Assembly: GCA_021788645.1 (NCBI GenBank)
Contig: JAJYKK010000016.1
Span: 1-51,612 of the forward strand
DNA: 51,612 nt
Source: Pseudomonadota bacterium
GTDB taxonomy: Bacteria; Pseudomonadota; Gammaproteobacteria; Burkholderiales; JAKAFK01
Direction of reading: 5' to 3'
The position numbers were made by a program, and so were the translations under genes. Below the pieces are notes generated by a model. It was given only the letters and a program-made list of their open reading frames with translations, had not been told where the DNA came from and made no database searches. Below, one piece after another: positions 1-8,519 of this stretch (its first letter is position 1; each line of letters opens with the position of its first letter).

Positions 1-565
1 GGCCGAGCACGTCTTGCTGCTGGCGAAGAAACGATCCGCCACCACGACCTGACCGCCGCGCATCGCCGCCTTGTATTCCAACTGCCGCCGGAACTCGAAG
101 AAGCTCATGTCGGCAATGGAGCGGGCCAGATGCCGGTCGCCATCATGCCGCGCACGTTCAGGTCCTCGATGCCGGTGGTGTGGAACCGGCGCGTGAGGTC
201 CGTCGTGAGCTTGTGCAGGGCGTCGGAGCGGATGGCGGCAATGCGCGCATGCAGCCTCGCCAGTGTGGCCCTGGCCTTGCGGCGGTTGGCCGATCCATGG
301 GTCTTGCGCGACAGGCTCCGGGAGAGTCGCCGCAGGCGGTCCAGCAGCGCCTTGTGCGCCTTTGGGCCAGGGATCGGGGGTTCTCCCGTCGAGAGCGTCG
401 CCAATGCCGGCACACCCAGATCGACACCGACCGCGCCTTGGTTTTCGGCTTTGGGCAGGTGAAAACTGTTGGGCGTGTCCACGGCGATGCTGACGTACCA
501 GGTGACGGGAGGCCGATAGGCGGTGGTTGTCGATCTCAACGTCCAGGCAATGGTCTGTTCCGACA
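1..565 (-). pseudogene. TnpB (IS200/IS605-type RNA-guided nuclease) remnant, frameshifted, runs off left edge
   Basis: On the minus strand the reading shows TnpB hallmarks: a RuvC-I-like block VGVDLGVPALATLS, a basic helical stretch rich in Arg and Ser, and a RuvC-II-like block GIEDLNVRGMM. Just after that block, near position 130, the frame breaks and the open frame stops at 105. In the neighbouring frame the protein continues as RHLARSIADMSFFEFRRQLE and on to FFASSKTC at the window edge, the start of the zinc-finger region. One missing base explains the break. The amino-terminal third is not recognisable, so the copy looks truncated there too. It is probably inactive. The carboxy terminus lies outside the window. 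Confidence 0.7.
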
Positions 566-842
566 GTTCCCGCTTCGGGACCCGGCAGGCGAATGATGAT
601 GGCGGATGGTATACCGACAGGCGGACATCGAGGGGGCAACAATTGCTTCGTGGGCTACCCCTGACGGTCCGCGACCAATGGAAGCCGCTTAACCGGTCAA
701 GAGGACCAATGCCGAGCGGTTTGTCGGGACCTGCCGAGAACAAAAAATACCGACCCGGCGTGCACATCGTTTCGCGCTCACTGCCAGAATCGCCAATAGA
801 CCGACCATTCGAATCCGGCGCTCTGGAGATCGTCGTCAAGGG

Positions 843-1691
843 TTAAAAGAGCAGGCCGAGTCCGACTCCGGTGTAATGAGTAAACCCGCCGAGATCCCCG
901 TGCAGCCGCATGCCCTCTTCGAGGTCCAGTTCCACGGACGGGCTAATAAGGAATTGCACCCCGCCGTCGGCGTTATCGCCGGCTGCCTCCCCGGGCCCGA
1001 CATGGCTTTGGCCGTAGATCTCCAGATAGTACTGCCAGTTCCAGCGCGGATTCCAAGTGAACGTGAGCAGTGGATTGATGCTGAAATAACGTCCCCCTCC
1101 CGACAAGGACGGTTCGGTCTGAGTGCTTACGCCTGCCTGCAGGGAGATGCCGATCGTGTCGCTCGGCGCATAAGCGACAATACCGTTCATGGCTGCCCCC
1201 GTGCCTGCGCTGCCATAGGCGGCGCTGCCTGACGCTGGCGTGATCAGTGCTTCCACTGCACCCAGCCAGTTGGCGCTATAGCCGAGTGCATGCTTGATTC
1301 CCAGGACGGTGGCTGACCCGCCGTTCAGCGCACCGCTGGCGCCATATTGCCGGGTGAAATTCGGCGGCATCAGCACAAATTCGTTGTGCCCGGGCAGCCC
1401 AAAGCGCAACTCCAGTTCAGGAAGGTTGTCGGACCAGCCCCCAGATCCTGTAAGCGCGGCATGCTGGTAACCGGCTTCCACGACCACCCGTTTCGGTTGT
1501 ACCACGCAGGCGCTATCGGAAACCGTCGGACGGTCGAGCAGGGAAAACAGCGCCGAACGGCCGGCGCAGGGATCCGGGACGGAAGCGTCCGTCTGAGCCC
1601 GCGTGTGGCCGGGACGGGCGAACATCAGTGCGCTCAGCGCGAAAACCGTCCATTGCCTTTTCGCTTCCAGACGCGGCGCGCTGTTCGGCAC
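843..1691 (-). CDS. Putative outer-membrane beta-barrel / transporter-like protein
   Basis: The 282-residue product has a signal peptide (basic start, hydrophobic core FALSALMF, then a likely cut after TRAQ). Its body is rich in Gly, Ser and aromatic residues with alternating strands, and it ends in Leu-Phe, the terminal aromatic typical of outer-membrane barrels. The pattern resembles the MetA-pathway phenol-degradation/transporter-type OMP family, but that is inference. I chose the GTG at 1691 because GGAGG lies 5 bases upstream and the signal peptide then starts properly; an ATG at 1745 is the alternative. It is downstream of the carbonic anhydrase on the same strand and could let small solutes through the outer membrane. 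Substrate unknown. Confidence 0.6.
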   Translation of the reverse strand: MPNSAPRLEAKRQWTVFALSALMFARPGHTRAQTDASVPDPCAGRSALFSLLDRPTVSDSACVVQPKRVVVEAGYQHAALTGSGGWSDNLPELELRFGLPGHNEFVLMPPNFTRQYGASGALNGGSATVLGIKHALGYSANWLGAVEALITPASGSAAYGSAGTGAAMNGIVAYAPSDTIGISLQAGVSTQTEPSLSGGGRYFSINPLLTFTWNPRWNWQYYLEIYGQSHVGPGEAAGDNADGGVQFLISPSVELDLEEGMRLHGDLGGFTHYTGVGLGLLF

Positions 1692-1810
1692 GGCGGCCTC
1701 CGCAGGGCAATGGAATAATCGCGCCAGTGTGGGGAATGCTGGCATTTTGATGATTATGTTCCGATAATGTCATTTCACTGCGCGCGCGGTCAACGCCGTT
1801 CGAGGTGTCA

Positions 1811-2446
1811 TCAATCGTCGAATTGCACAAAATGGTGAGTTCCAGGGTCGTAGCACAGAAGGGTCCCAGACTCCAGGTCGAAATGCCAGCCGTGAAGTGT
1901 AAGCCTGCGCTGGGCAACGCGTTCCAATATCCATGGGAATGTCAGCAGGTTGTCGAGCGAAACCAGCACGGCCTCCTTTTCGCACTCGCGCACTATGATC
2001 TCGGGGCTCTCCTGGGGGATGCGCGCGAGAACGCGGTTACGGGCATGTCGTGCGAGTTTCATCCAACTGCCCACGAACCCGCCCTCATCACGGGCATCTC
2101 CCTTTATGAGGGCCTCGATGCCACCGCAGTGGGTATGTCCAAGTATGATGATGTGCTCCACATTAAGCTTCCGTACGCCAAATTCGAGCGCCGCACTGGT
2201 GCCGTGAAAAGCACCACCTGTCTCGAAAGGAGGCACCAAATTCGCAACGTTGCGGATGATGAATAGATCGCCGGGGTCGCAGTTGGTTATGATGGCCGGG
2301 TCCACGCGCGAATCACAACACCCCACGACAAGTGTTTTTGGCGCCTGCCCTGCTTGCGTGAGATCCCGGAAGACATGATTCTCGCCATCGTAATGGTGTT
2401 TGCGGAACCGCTTGAACCCGTCGATTAGCTTGCTGATATGATCCAT
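1811..2446 (-). CDS. Beta-class carbonic anhydrase family protein (CynT-like; possible carbonyl sulfide hydrolase)
   Basis: The 211-residue protein has the beta-carbonic-anhydrase zinc site: GCCDSRVDP (Cys43, Asp45, Arg47) and GHTHCGG (His104, Cys107). Family members interconvert CO2 and bicarbonate. In cyanate operons CynT keeps bicarbonate, the cyanase co-substrate, available. In Thiobacillus thioparus a member of the same family is a carbonyl sulfide hydrolase that removes COS made by thiocyanate hydrolase. Both roles fit here, since cyanase and thiocyanate hydrolase genes are both within 8 kb; sequence reading alone cannot separate them. Length is close to E. coli CynT. No strong Shine-Dalgarno precedes the ATG at 2446. 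Fold assignment is secure, substrate is not. Confidence 0.9.
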   Translation of the reverse strand: MDHISKLIDGFKRFRKHHYDGENHVFRDLTQAGQAPKTLVVGCCDSRVDPAIITNCDPGDLFIIRNVANLVPPFETGGAFHGTSAALEFGVRKLNVEHIIILGHTHCGGIEALIKGDARDEGGFVGSWMKLARHARNRVLARIPQESPEIIVRECEKEAVLVSLDNLLTFPWILERVAQRRLTLHGWHFDLESGTLLCYDPGTHHFVQFDD

Positions 2447-2558
2447 GTCGGGAGAGTCAACATTGGGTGTTTTTTCCGATCGTTCGACGCGTATGAGGCC
2501 TCATGCGCTGGCTCCCACCCCGTGGTGATGCGCCCTTCTCGTCATCAGGCATGCTGAC

Positions 2559-2816
2559 TTAGCGCCCGCTCGCCCGCACAGGTCGGCTGACCCGCTCGTT
2601 TCCTGCCCGGATGGTGCACGCGTTCCGTACGGCGCACACCATCGTGACGGACCTATCCGCACGCCATGTCGGGGGGCTCCCCAACGTCTCGTGCCGCAGA
2701 AGGGCTGTTGGCGGTGCAGCCATCCATGCACTACCCGGTACGAGCAGGGCACCCAACGATGCCGCAACTGTTGTGCCGACGCTTATGGTGAGCGCCAGCG
2801 CCACCAGTTTACCCAT
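2559..2816 (-). CDS. Small hypothetical protein with amino-terminal membrane segment
   Basis: An 85-residue frame starts at an ATG (2816) with AGGA five bases upstream. It begins MGKLVALALTISVGTTVAAS, a plausible signal peptide or transmembrane helix, followed by an Arg-rich tail with three Cys that matches no family I know. It lies between the carbonic anhydrase and the nickel/cobalt permease on the same strand, about 200 bases after the permease stop. The tail has little protein-like character, so this may be a chance frame after a true ribosome site or a decayed gene. Confidence 0.35.
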   Translation of the reverse strand: MGKLVALALTISVGTTVAASLGALLVPGSAWMAAPPTALLRHETLGSPPTWRADRSVTMVCAVRNACTIRAGNERVSRPVRASGR

Positions 2817-3012
2817 TGTCATCCTTTCTCGAGCATTCTGGGCTGACATTTCCGGGCAGCGATATCCCGGACCTACCCGGTCCCCGATCAAAGTGTGTTT
2901 TCCGCCAAACGAACGAGCGGTCCCAGGGCGTGTGCGAGAACGCTAACGGTCTCGTGCCGCTGCCCGACGGCGCCCTCGCTTCAAAGACCGTTTTCAAACA
3001 AGAACGCGTGCG

Positions 3013-4038
3013 TCACGACAAAATTGAGGCTCTCGTGGCTTCAATCGAGTCATAGCGCTTGTAACGATAGATTAGCACCGACACGATCCAGCTCAGGACA
3101 AAGATGCCGACGATCCCGACCCCGAGATAGCCAAAATGATCGTCGAGGGCGCCAATCCGGGCGAAAAATTGTCCTCGGAGGTTTAACTCGTGGGCAAGCA
3201 GGCCGAGCGTCTCAACTCCGCCGACAACCAGCGCAACTGCCACGGAAGCCACGGTCATGGTCAAGTTGTAGTAGATCTTTCGGACAGGCTTGAGGAACGC
3301 CCACCCGTAGGCGCTGACCATGAGGACACCGTCGGTCGTATCCATTAACGACATCCCAGCAGCGAAGATCGCAGGGAAGACCAGGAGCGACCAGGCGGAT
3401 AATCCCCTGGTAGATTCGACACCGACAATTGACAGGAGCCCAATCTCGGTTACGGTGTCGAAGCCGAGTCCGAACAGAAATCCGATGAACAAGAGTTGCC
3501 AGCTTTGACTGATGAACGCGAACAATGGCCTGAAGATGCGAGACAGAAACCCGCGGCCGTTGAGCAATAAATCGAAGTCTTCGTCACTGTATTCTCCGCC
3601 GCGGACAACATGTCTGAAGGTTTTGAAGGTTGCAGCAGCGATCGCAAGGTTGATTGCGGCCATCAGGAAAAGAAAAACCGCCGATACGATCGTCCCTATG
3701 GTGCCAGCAGCGTCGTTCAATGCAAGGAAATGCTTGTCCACATGTGCCACAGCGAAAATGATTGCGAGTGTCGCCAAAAGCATGACTAACGCATGTCCCA
3801 GCGAAAAAAAGAATCCCGTCAGTAACGGGCGTTTTCTCTGCTGCATGAGCTTCCGCGTCACGTTGTCGATGGCCGCGATGTGGTCTGCGTCGAACGCGTG
3901 ACGAAGCCCAAATGTGTAGGCCAGAACTGCGGCCCCCATGAGTACTGGTCTGGAGCGAAATAGGATAAGAGCCCAAGCCCATGCGCCCACATTCGCGAGA
4001 ACGAGAAAAAGAAACAGCACGCCTATCTTCCGTTTCAT
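3013..4038 (-). CDS. NiCoT-family nickel/cobalt permease (HoxN/NixA/NhlF type)
   Basis: This 341-residue inner-membrane protein has about eight hydrophobic segments and the NiCoT signatures: LRHAFDADHIAAIDNVTRK in helix 2 (the H-x4-D-H metal motif), FFSLGHALVM, LGFDTVTEIGLL and GMSLMDTTDGVLM. The family imports Ni(II) and/or Co(II) with high affinity. The Rhodococcus member NhlF sits beside a cobalt nitrile hydratase. The cobalt-type thiocyanate hydrolase encoded 4.5 kb away (VCTLCSC site) makes cobalt delivery the likely job here; I see no hydrogenase or urease genes in the window. GGGGG lies five bases ahead of the ATG. Ni versus Co preference cannot be read from the sequence. Confidence 0.92.
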   Translation of the reverse strand: MKRKIGVLFLFLVLANVGAWAWALILFRSRPVLMGAAVLAYTFGLRHAFDADHIAAIDNVTRKLMQQRKRPLLTGFFFSLGHALVMLLATLAIIFAVAHVDKHFLALNDAAGTIGTIVSAVFLFLMAAINLAIAAATFKTFRHVVRGGEYSDEDFDLLLNGRGFLSRIFRPLFAFISQSWQLLFIGFLFGLGFDTVTEIGLLSIVGVESTRGLSAWSLLVFPAIFAAGMSLMDTTDGVLMVSAYGWAFLKPVRKIYYNLTMTVASVAVALVVGGVETLGLLAHELNLRGQFFARIGALDDHFGYLGVGIVGIFVLSWIVSVLIYRYKRYDSIEATRASILS

Positions 4039-4471
4039 AGAACCCCCACAAGGGAGCCCGCGATTTTAATCGCGGGACGAATTGTGTGCGCGCGAAGCGC
4101 GCCATACTCTCGCAAGAGCCATACGCCGCCCTCACCCCTCACCTGGGATGGCGGCTTGACCACGTAACGAAGGTTTGCCCAGCTTTTCAGCCTCGTAACG
4201 GGCGATAGGGCTCTGATCACGAGGTAAGCCATCCGAATATCCGCCGGTTTGGTCCTGGCAGAAAACATCACCGCCGAGTGTCTTTTAACCATGCTTGAAT
4301 ATCGGGTTGTGTGGAAAAAAGAGTCCGTCTCTAGTCGAGAGTCCATTACACCCGCTGTCTTAGCGCACAAGGCGCGGACAAGACCGCCTTTAAACTCGCC
4401 GGACTGCTCTCCCCTTTCGCACGGGGCGGCGCAAACCACCGCCTTGCATCGCCCGCCCCGTAGGTGCGTCT
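4039..4471 (-). other. Gene-free stretch with tandem hairpins resembling an IS200/IS605 right end
   Basis: This stretch separates the FNT channel from the permease downstream of it. It holds three close hairpins: CCCGCGATT/AATCGCGGG (4057-4076, 2-base loop), GCGCGC-GAA-GCGCGC (4088-4102) and CTCT-CGCA-AGAG (4107-4118). The small stems in series just past an ORF-like stretch resemble the transcribed right end (reRNA/omega RNA region) of IS605-family elements. No TnpB motif remains. A 146-codon open frame crosses the region on the minus strand but shows no family signal, and I do not call it a gene. Confidence 0.45.
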
Positions 4472-5419
4472 TCAAATTGCCGCGCGGGAGACCGTGCGGG
4501 ACGGGGCAGGCCGCCTAAATCTCACGATCGCCAGGAACACGAGGGCCATGAAGACGGTGCCGCCGATCAAATTGCCAGCACCCGATATCAGTTCGTTGCG
4601 CAGGAATCCAGTCGGGCCCAATCCCCAGGTGATTGCCTGCATCGGGCCGCTCGCGGGCAATGCCCCGCCCAAGGCCTGGGCAAGCCGGTCTTGCATCAGG
4701 AGAGGGAATACGATGAACCCCACATTTGCGATGCAGTGCTCCGTCATCCCCGCGACGAACGCCAGCGGGCCGTAATAGGCCAGCACCATGCGCCCGATAT
4801 CGCTACGCGCCTTGAAGAAAAGGAACAGCGCGGTCTGCAAAAACCATGTACAGATGATTCCGAGACAGAACATGGAGACAGAATCCACGCCGGTCTTGGC
4901 AATCCCGAGCATGTGTGCGCGTTGGAGGAAAGGCAGCGTTGCATAGGGGCCTGGGCCGATGGAAATAATCCCAACGAACACGAATGCGCCTATGATGTTG
5001 CCGAGCCAGCCGACGGTGATGAAACCCAGGTAACTGCTCAAGGGCATCTTCCCTCGCACCAAGGCGATGAAGCCAGCGGCCATATCGGAGGTAATCAACG
5101 TGGACTGGGACACGAGTATCACGACGAACGAAAACCCAAACACGACGCCGCTCACGAGATTGGCCAAACCAGGGTTCTGGATACCCGTACTCACGGCAAT
5201 GGCCAGGATGACCCCAAACGCGACCATGGCTCCGCCTGCCAGGGATTGAAACAGATAGCTCAAGGGAAATTCCCACTTTTTGATGGCAACCCAAACGAGC
5301 CGCTCCAGTGTCACCTCGCAACTGTGCGGTTCGAGCGGATCGTCGTATGGCGTACCTGACATGGTGCCTGATCCGCCGGCGCTCCCGGGAGCCCAGTCTT
5401 CATCCACTCTCACGTTCAT
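4472..5419 (-). CDS. Formate/nitrite transporter (FNT) family channel
   Basis: The 315-residue protein has a polar amino terminus of about 45 residues, six membrane segments and the FNT re-entrant elements. One is the pore-histidine motif TEHCIANVGF, which matches the EHSIANM type in FocA and NirC. Known FNT members pass small monovalent anions: formate, nitrite, lactate or hydrosulfide. Beside cyanase, thiocyanate hydrolase and sulfide-handling genes, the cargo could be HS-, nitrite or cyanate; this is inference only. GAGGAGAG precedes the ATG at 5419. It is on the same strand as cyanase upstream but 800 bases away, so it probably has its own promoter in between. The Cys in the pore motif (EHC) differs from FocA (EHS). 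Confidence 0.88.
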   Translation of the reverse strand: MNVRVDEDWAPGSAGGSGTMSGTPYDDPLEPHSCEVTLERLVWVAIKKWEFPLSYLFQSLAGGAMVAFGVILAIAVSTGIQNPGLANLVSGVVFGFSFVVILVSQSTLITSDMAAGFIALVRGKMPLSSYLGFITVGWLGNIIGAFVFVGIISIGPGPYATLPFLQRAHMLGIAKTGVDSVSMFCLGIICTWFLQTALFLFFKARSDIGRMVLAYYGPLAFVAGMTEHCIANVGFIVFPLLMQDRLAQALGGALPASGPMQAITWGLGPTGFLRNELISGAGNLIGGTVFMALVFLAIVRFRRPAPSRTVSRAAI

Positions 5420-6237
5420 CAGTCTCTCCTCTCTCTAAATGGTATGGTTCCGTCATCGACAGCGCTTGGCGCTTTATTTGCGCTCTACTATGCTGCCGCC
5501 AAGGCAGCCCGCTGGCAGTTAATGGAAACATGAGTGGTATTATTTCGCAAAGACCAAATTCTTATGATATGCATAGGGCTTTTCTATGCGTGTTGTTATA
5601 CGAAATCCGTCGGGTCACGTTGCGTGAGTGGTGCCGATGGGTGTGCGCATGTCAACATATAAGCAGCCGTTTTTCAGTGTTGTGTTGTTGTTTCTTCCTG
5701 CGAGCGGTCAGTGGCGTTTCCCACCCCCACCCACTTGGAAAAGGATAAGACGAGCGCCGCCGGATTGAAAGCGTCGGGCGGGCTAAACGGTGTTCCGTAA
5801 GGGCGATGAACAACGGCTGACAGGGGTTAGGGAGACGAGAATGCCGGGTCATCTGGCGAGGTGCCTGACGAGATGGCCAACAAACGATCAGCCATGTCGC
5901 CAGTATGATTTAGAGATAAGCGCAATCGCATCGGACAGCGCCTTGAAATGCATTATTATTTATTTAACCTATCAGGACCAGTGGTGCGCCAATCGCGACC
6001 CTGGCCTTTATCCTGGTCACACCGAAGACATCGCCGAGCACCGCGTGCTACAGGCAGCGCGATCGCATTCAGTGCACGGGTGTTGGTACCCAAGGTCCCG
6101 CGGCAGGATCCTCGGGCGGGCGGTTCACAGCTCCCCGTCGCGAGTGCGAACATTCGACGCGCTTAAGACCGCCTGCCCTTCAAACCACATGCCACCAGGC
6201 TCCTCGCGCCATATCGTCCATCAACGACGGGGGGACG
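5420..6237. other. Gene-free stretch between cyanase and FNT channel
   Basis: No frame here has family motifs together with a good ribosome site. The part nearest the FNT gene is AT-richer and probably carries its promoter. Around 5960-6120 the minus strand reads in pieces like a membrane-protein fragment (AVLGDVFGVTRIKARVAIGA) broken by stops, so a decayed permease is possible but not provable by eye. Confidence 0.4.
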
Positions 6238-6678
6238 TTACCAGGACTTGTAAGGCAAGAACTTGCCGCTAATAATGACTCGCACGCGATCTCCTTTTGG
6301 GTCTGCTTCCCTATCGACGTCCATCGTGAAGTCAATGGCGCTCATGATGCCGTCGCCAAATTTCTCATGAATCATTTCCTTGATCGTGTCACCGTAAACG
6401 TGCAGCATTTCATACCAGCGATAAATCACGGGATCCGTCGGGATCGGCTGCGCCCACGTCTTGTGGGGGAAACGCTGTAACGCCGCTGACACGTCGCCTG
6501 CCAGGCCCAGTGTCTTCGCAACAGCGTCCGCCTGCTCTTTCTCGAGATGGTTCATGCCAAGACACGCCGAACAGGTGTATTCGGAGGACAGGCCCGCGGC
6601 CGCCGCAATATCGCTCCATTTCAGATTTCTTTCTAATTTTGCCGCAAGGATCGCTTCTTTCATTTCCGCCTTGTTCAT
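6238..6678 (-). CDS. cynS: Cyanate hydratase (cyanase)
   Basis: Cyanase catalyses bicarbonate-dependent breakdown of cyanate to ammonia and CO2 in the cytoplasm as a homodecamer. The 146-residue length equals that of the family. The amino half is the helical DNA-binding-like domain (LKWSDIAAAAGLS). The carboxy half carries the active-site block IYRWYEMLHVYGDTIKEM followed by EKFGDGIMSAIDF, including the catalytic Arg and Glu of YRWYE and the Ser of MSAI. I use the ATG at 6678 because AAGGAG sits eight bases upstream; a TTG lies immediately before it. A LysR regulator is divergent at 6876. Cyanate may arise as a by-product of thiocyanate or cyanide metabolism. Confidence 0.97.
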   Translation of the reverse strand: MNKAEMKEAILAAKLERNLKWSDIAAAAGLSSEYTCSACLGMNHLEKEQADAVAKTLGLAGDVSAALQRFPHKTWAQPIPTDPVIYRWYEMLHVYGDTIKEMIHEKFGDGIMSAIDFTMDVDREADPKGDRVRVIISGKFLPYKSW

Positions 6679-6875
6679 CAATCTCGCTCCTTGTTGTCTG
6701 CCAAACGAGCCATGCGCAGAGTCTCTCGAAATAGCGCTGGCGTTGAAAAACGGTACGGGTCCATGCTGGATGACGTGTCCAGCAAGCTGCCCCCAAGCGC
6801 TGTTGCAAAGCGAATATGAATTGTGCGAAGATTTTTGTCCAAGACTTAATTCGAATAGCCTGATAGGAGTTGGCT
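6679..6875. promoter_or_regulatory. Divergent cynS / LysR-regulator promoter region
   Basis: The 197 bases between two divergent starts must hold both promoters, the normal layout for LysR-type regulators that control a neighbour and themselves. The segment near 6800-6860 is AT-rich. I could not single out a convincing -35/-10 pair or operator by eye. Confidence 0.5.
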
Positions 6876-7850
6876 ATGGATCGGAATGTCCTCTTCCCCC
6901 GTTCGATCCGTTACCTGCTCGCAGTGGCGGAATATCGGAGCTTCACGCGAGCGGCGGAGGCGTTGTACGTATCGCAGCCGACGCTGTCGCAGCAGATCAA
7001 ACAGCTGGAAGACATGCTTGACATCCAGTTACTGGACCGGACCGGGCGGACCGTCCGGCTGACTGCCGCCGGCGAAATCTATCTGCAGCATGCCCGGCGA
7101 GCGTTGGTCGAACTGGATATGGCCAAGCGCGCCGTCCATGAGCTCAATGATTTGACGCGCGGTTCGATCCGATTGGGCATGACGCCGATCACCGATTTTC
7201 TGCTGGCCCCCATGCTCGAGCGCTTCAACGCACACTATCCGGGCATCGCGATGAATGCATTGGAGATGCCCCAAGATGCCATCGAAGACGCGTTGGCCGA
7301 GGACCGTGTCGATATTGGCGTTGCGTTCAGCAGTACGCTGTCACCCCGGGCACGCTCGGAGGAAATAGACACCCATATTCTGTTCGTCGAATCGCTCTGT
7401 CTCGTCGTGGGGGAAAAGCATCCGCTGTACGGACATGAGGGTCCTCTTGGCAAAGACGCCATCGAACAGGTGCCCCTCGTCCTCTTTAACACCCACTATG
7501 CCTTGCGGCGCCATATGACCCAGTATTTCCTTCACGAAGGGATCTCGCCGACGGTTGCCATCGATGCGGCCTCGCTCAGCGTCATTATTGAAATTGTGCG
7601 TCAAGGCCGGCTCGCGACGATCTTACCGAATACGATCGCGCGCACGCGGAACGAGTTTCATTCCATCAATCTGATTCCCGAGCTGCCCGCCCATGCGGTT
7701 AGTCTCATTTGCCTGAAGAATGCATACAAAAGCCCGGCGTGCCAGGCATTCGGCGGCATGATCTTCGACTGGGCGAGCACCAAATATCATGCGGATGTCG
7801 CCCCGCCTTGCGCCATACCTGTCGCCGGCGCAGATGCACCAGAGCCGTAA
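6876..7850 (+). CDS. cynR: LysR-family transcriptional regulator, CynR-like
   Basis: The 324-residue protein has an amino-terminal winged helix-turn-helix (SFTRAAEALYVSQPTLSQQIKQLE, given here as landmarks SFTRAAEAL and SQPTLSQQI) and a periplasmic-binding-protein-like effector domain from about residue 90. It is divergent from cyanase, as CynR is from cynTS in E. coli, where cyanate is the inducer. The ATG at 6876 has GGAG six bases upstream; an in-frame TTG at 6870 is less likely. Because the thiocyanate hydrolase operon begins 670 bases downstream on the same strand, it may also be a target. The carboxy-terminal 25 residues beyond the core are Pro/Ala-rich. Confidence 0.85.
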   Translation: MDRNVLFPRSIRYLLAVAEYRSFTRAAEALYVSQPTLSQQIKQLEDMLDIQLLDRTGRTVRLTAAGEIYLQHARRALVELDMAKRAVHELNDLTRGSIRLGMTPITDFLLAPMLERFNAHYPGIAMNALEMPQDAIEDALAEDRVDIGVAFSSTLSPRARSEEIDTHILFVESLCLVVGEKHPLYGHEGPLGKDAIEQVPLVLFNTHYALRRHMTQYFLHEGISPTVAIDAASLSVIIEIVRQGRLATILPNTIARTRNEFHSINLIPELPAHAVSLICLKNAYKSPACQAFGGMIFDWASTKYHADVAPPCAIPVAGADAPEP

Positions 7851-8519
7851 GCATCAAATTCCGTCTGCACCACCTATCTCTTTTTCCGGCTGCCATACAC
7901 CAATCGTCTGCAGCCGCCCGCCGAGTCTGTTTCCAGACCTCCATGCTAAATGGTGTCAAGAGTACTTTGCTCCTTTGAACATTTGCGCCATTGGCATCTT
8001 GGCATTACCTCCATGCGCTTTGCCGTCTCCTTGGCTTCACACCTGACTCAGCCGTCGTGACGGCCTTAGATTCATCCGTGTGTCTGCGCCAAGGCACGCC
8101 GAACATCGCATGATTCTACGCTCCTTACTTGTGGCGCGTGCCGGCGCTCTTGCCAACCATCGGGCTCCCCAACTTGCTCGGCTGGAGTGCGCGCGCGGAC
8201 CTGCATCGACGGCATTTTGGCAATCAACGGCACGAAAATGGACGGCAATGGAAGTACTAGGGAGACGCGCGATCATGCCTTATAGCGAAATCCTATAAAG
8301 GCCATCGAAATTTGGTCTTGGAGAAAACAATTCAACGGGTTCATATTGATGCCTCGTCATGCTGTTCAGCGCCTGGCGTCGGCTATTGACGCCAGGAAGT
8401 GCGCAAGCGCGCTGACGGTGGGCGTTCACGGTGCCGCACTTCAATTTCTCGCTACCAATCGAGAATGCATGGCGCGCCAGCGTGGCTTTGCGGTAACTAC
8501 ACGGAGGAGTCAAACACTT
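7851..8519 (+). other. Gene-free leader ahead of the thiocyanate hydrolase operon
   Basis: There are 669 bases between the LysR gene and scnB with no frame I can support. A frame extends upstream of scnB to 8346, but its first 58 codons have no counterpart in the known subunit. The region contains the inverted repeat listed separately at 8280-8298 and should hold the scn promoter. Confidence 0.6.
8280..8298. promoter_or_regulatory. Candidate LysR-type operator upstream of scnB
   Basis: TTATAG and CTATAA form a perfect 6-bp inverted repeat around a 7-base spacer, fitting the T-N11-A dyad preferred by LysR regulators. It is 221 bases ahead of the scnB start and downstream of the CynR-like gene. 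Regulatory function is inferred from shape and position only. Confidence 0.35.

Noticed and set aside
1805-2266. Plus-strand frame opposite the carbonic anhydrase
   Set aside because: Antisense shadow; the minus-strand enzyme has all zinc ligands.
4035-4475. 146-codon minus-strand frame between FNT and permease
   Set aside because: No family signal or ribosome site, and it spans hairpins that look like a transposon end.
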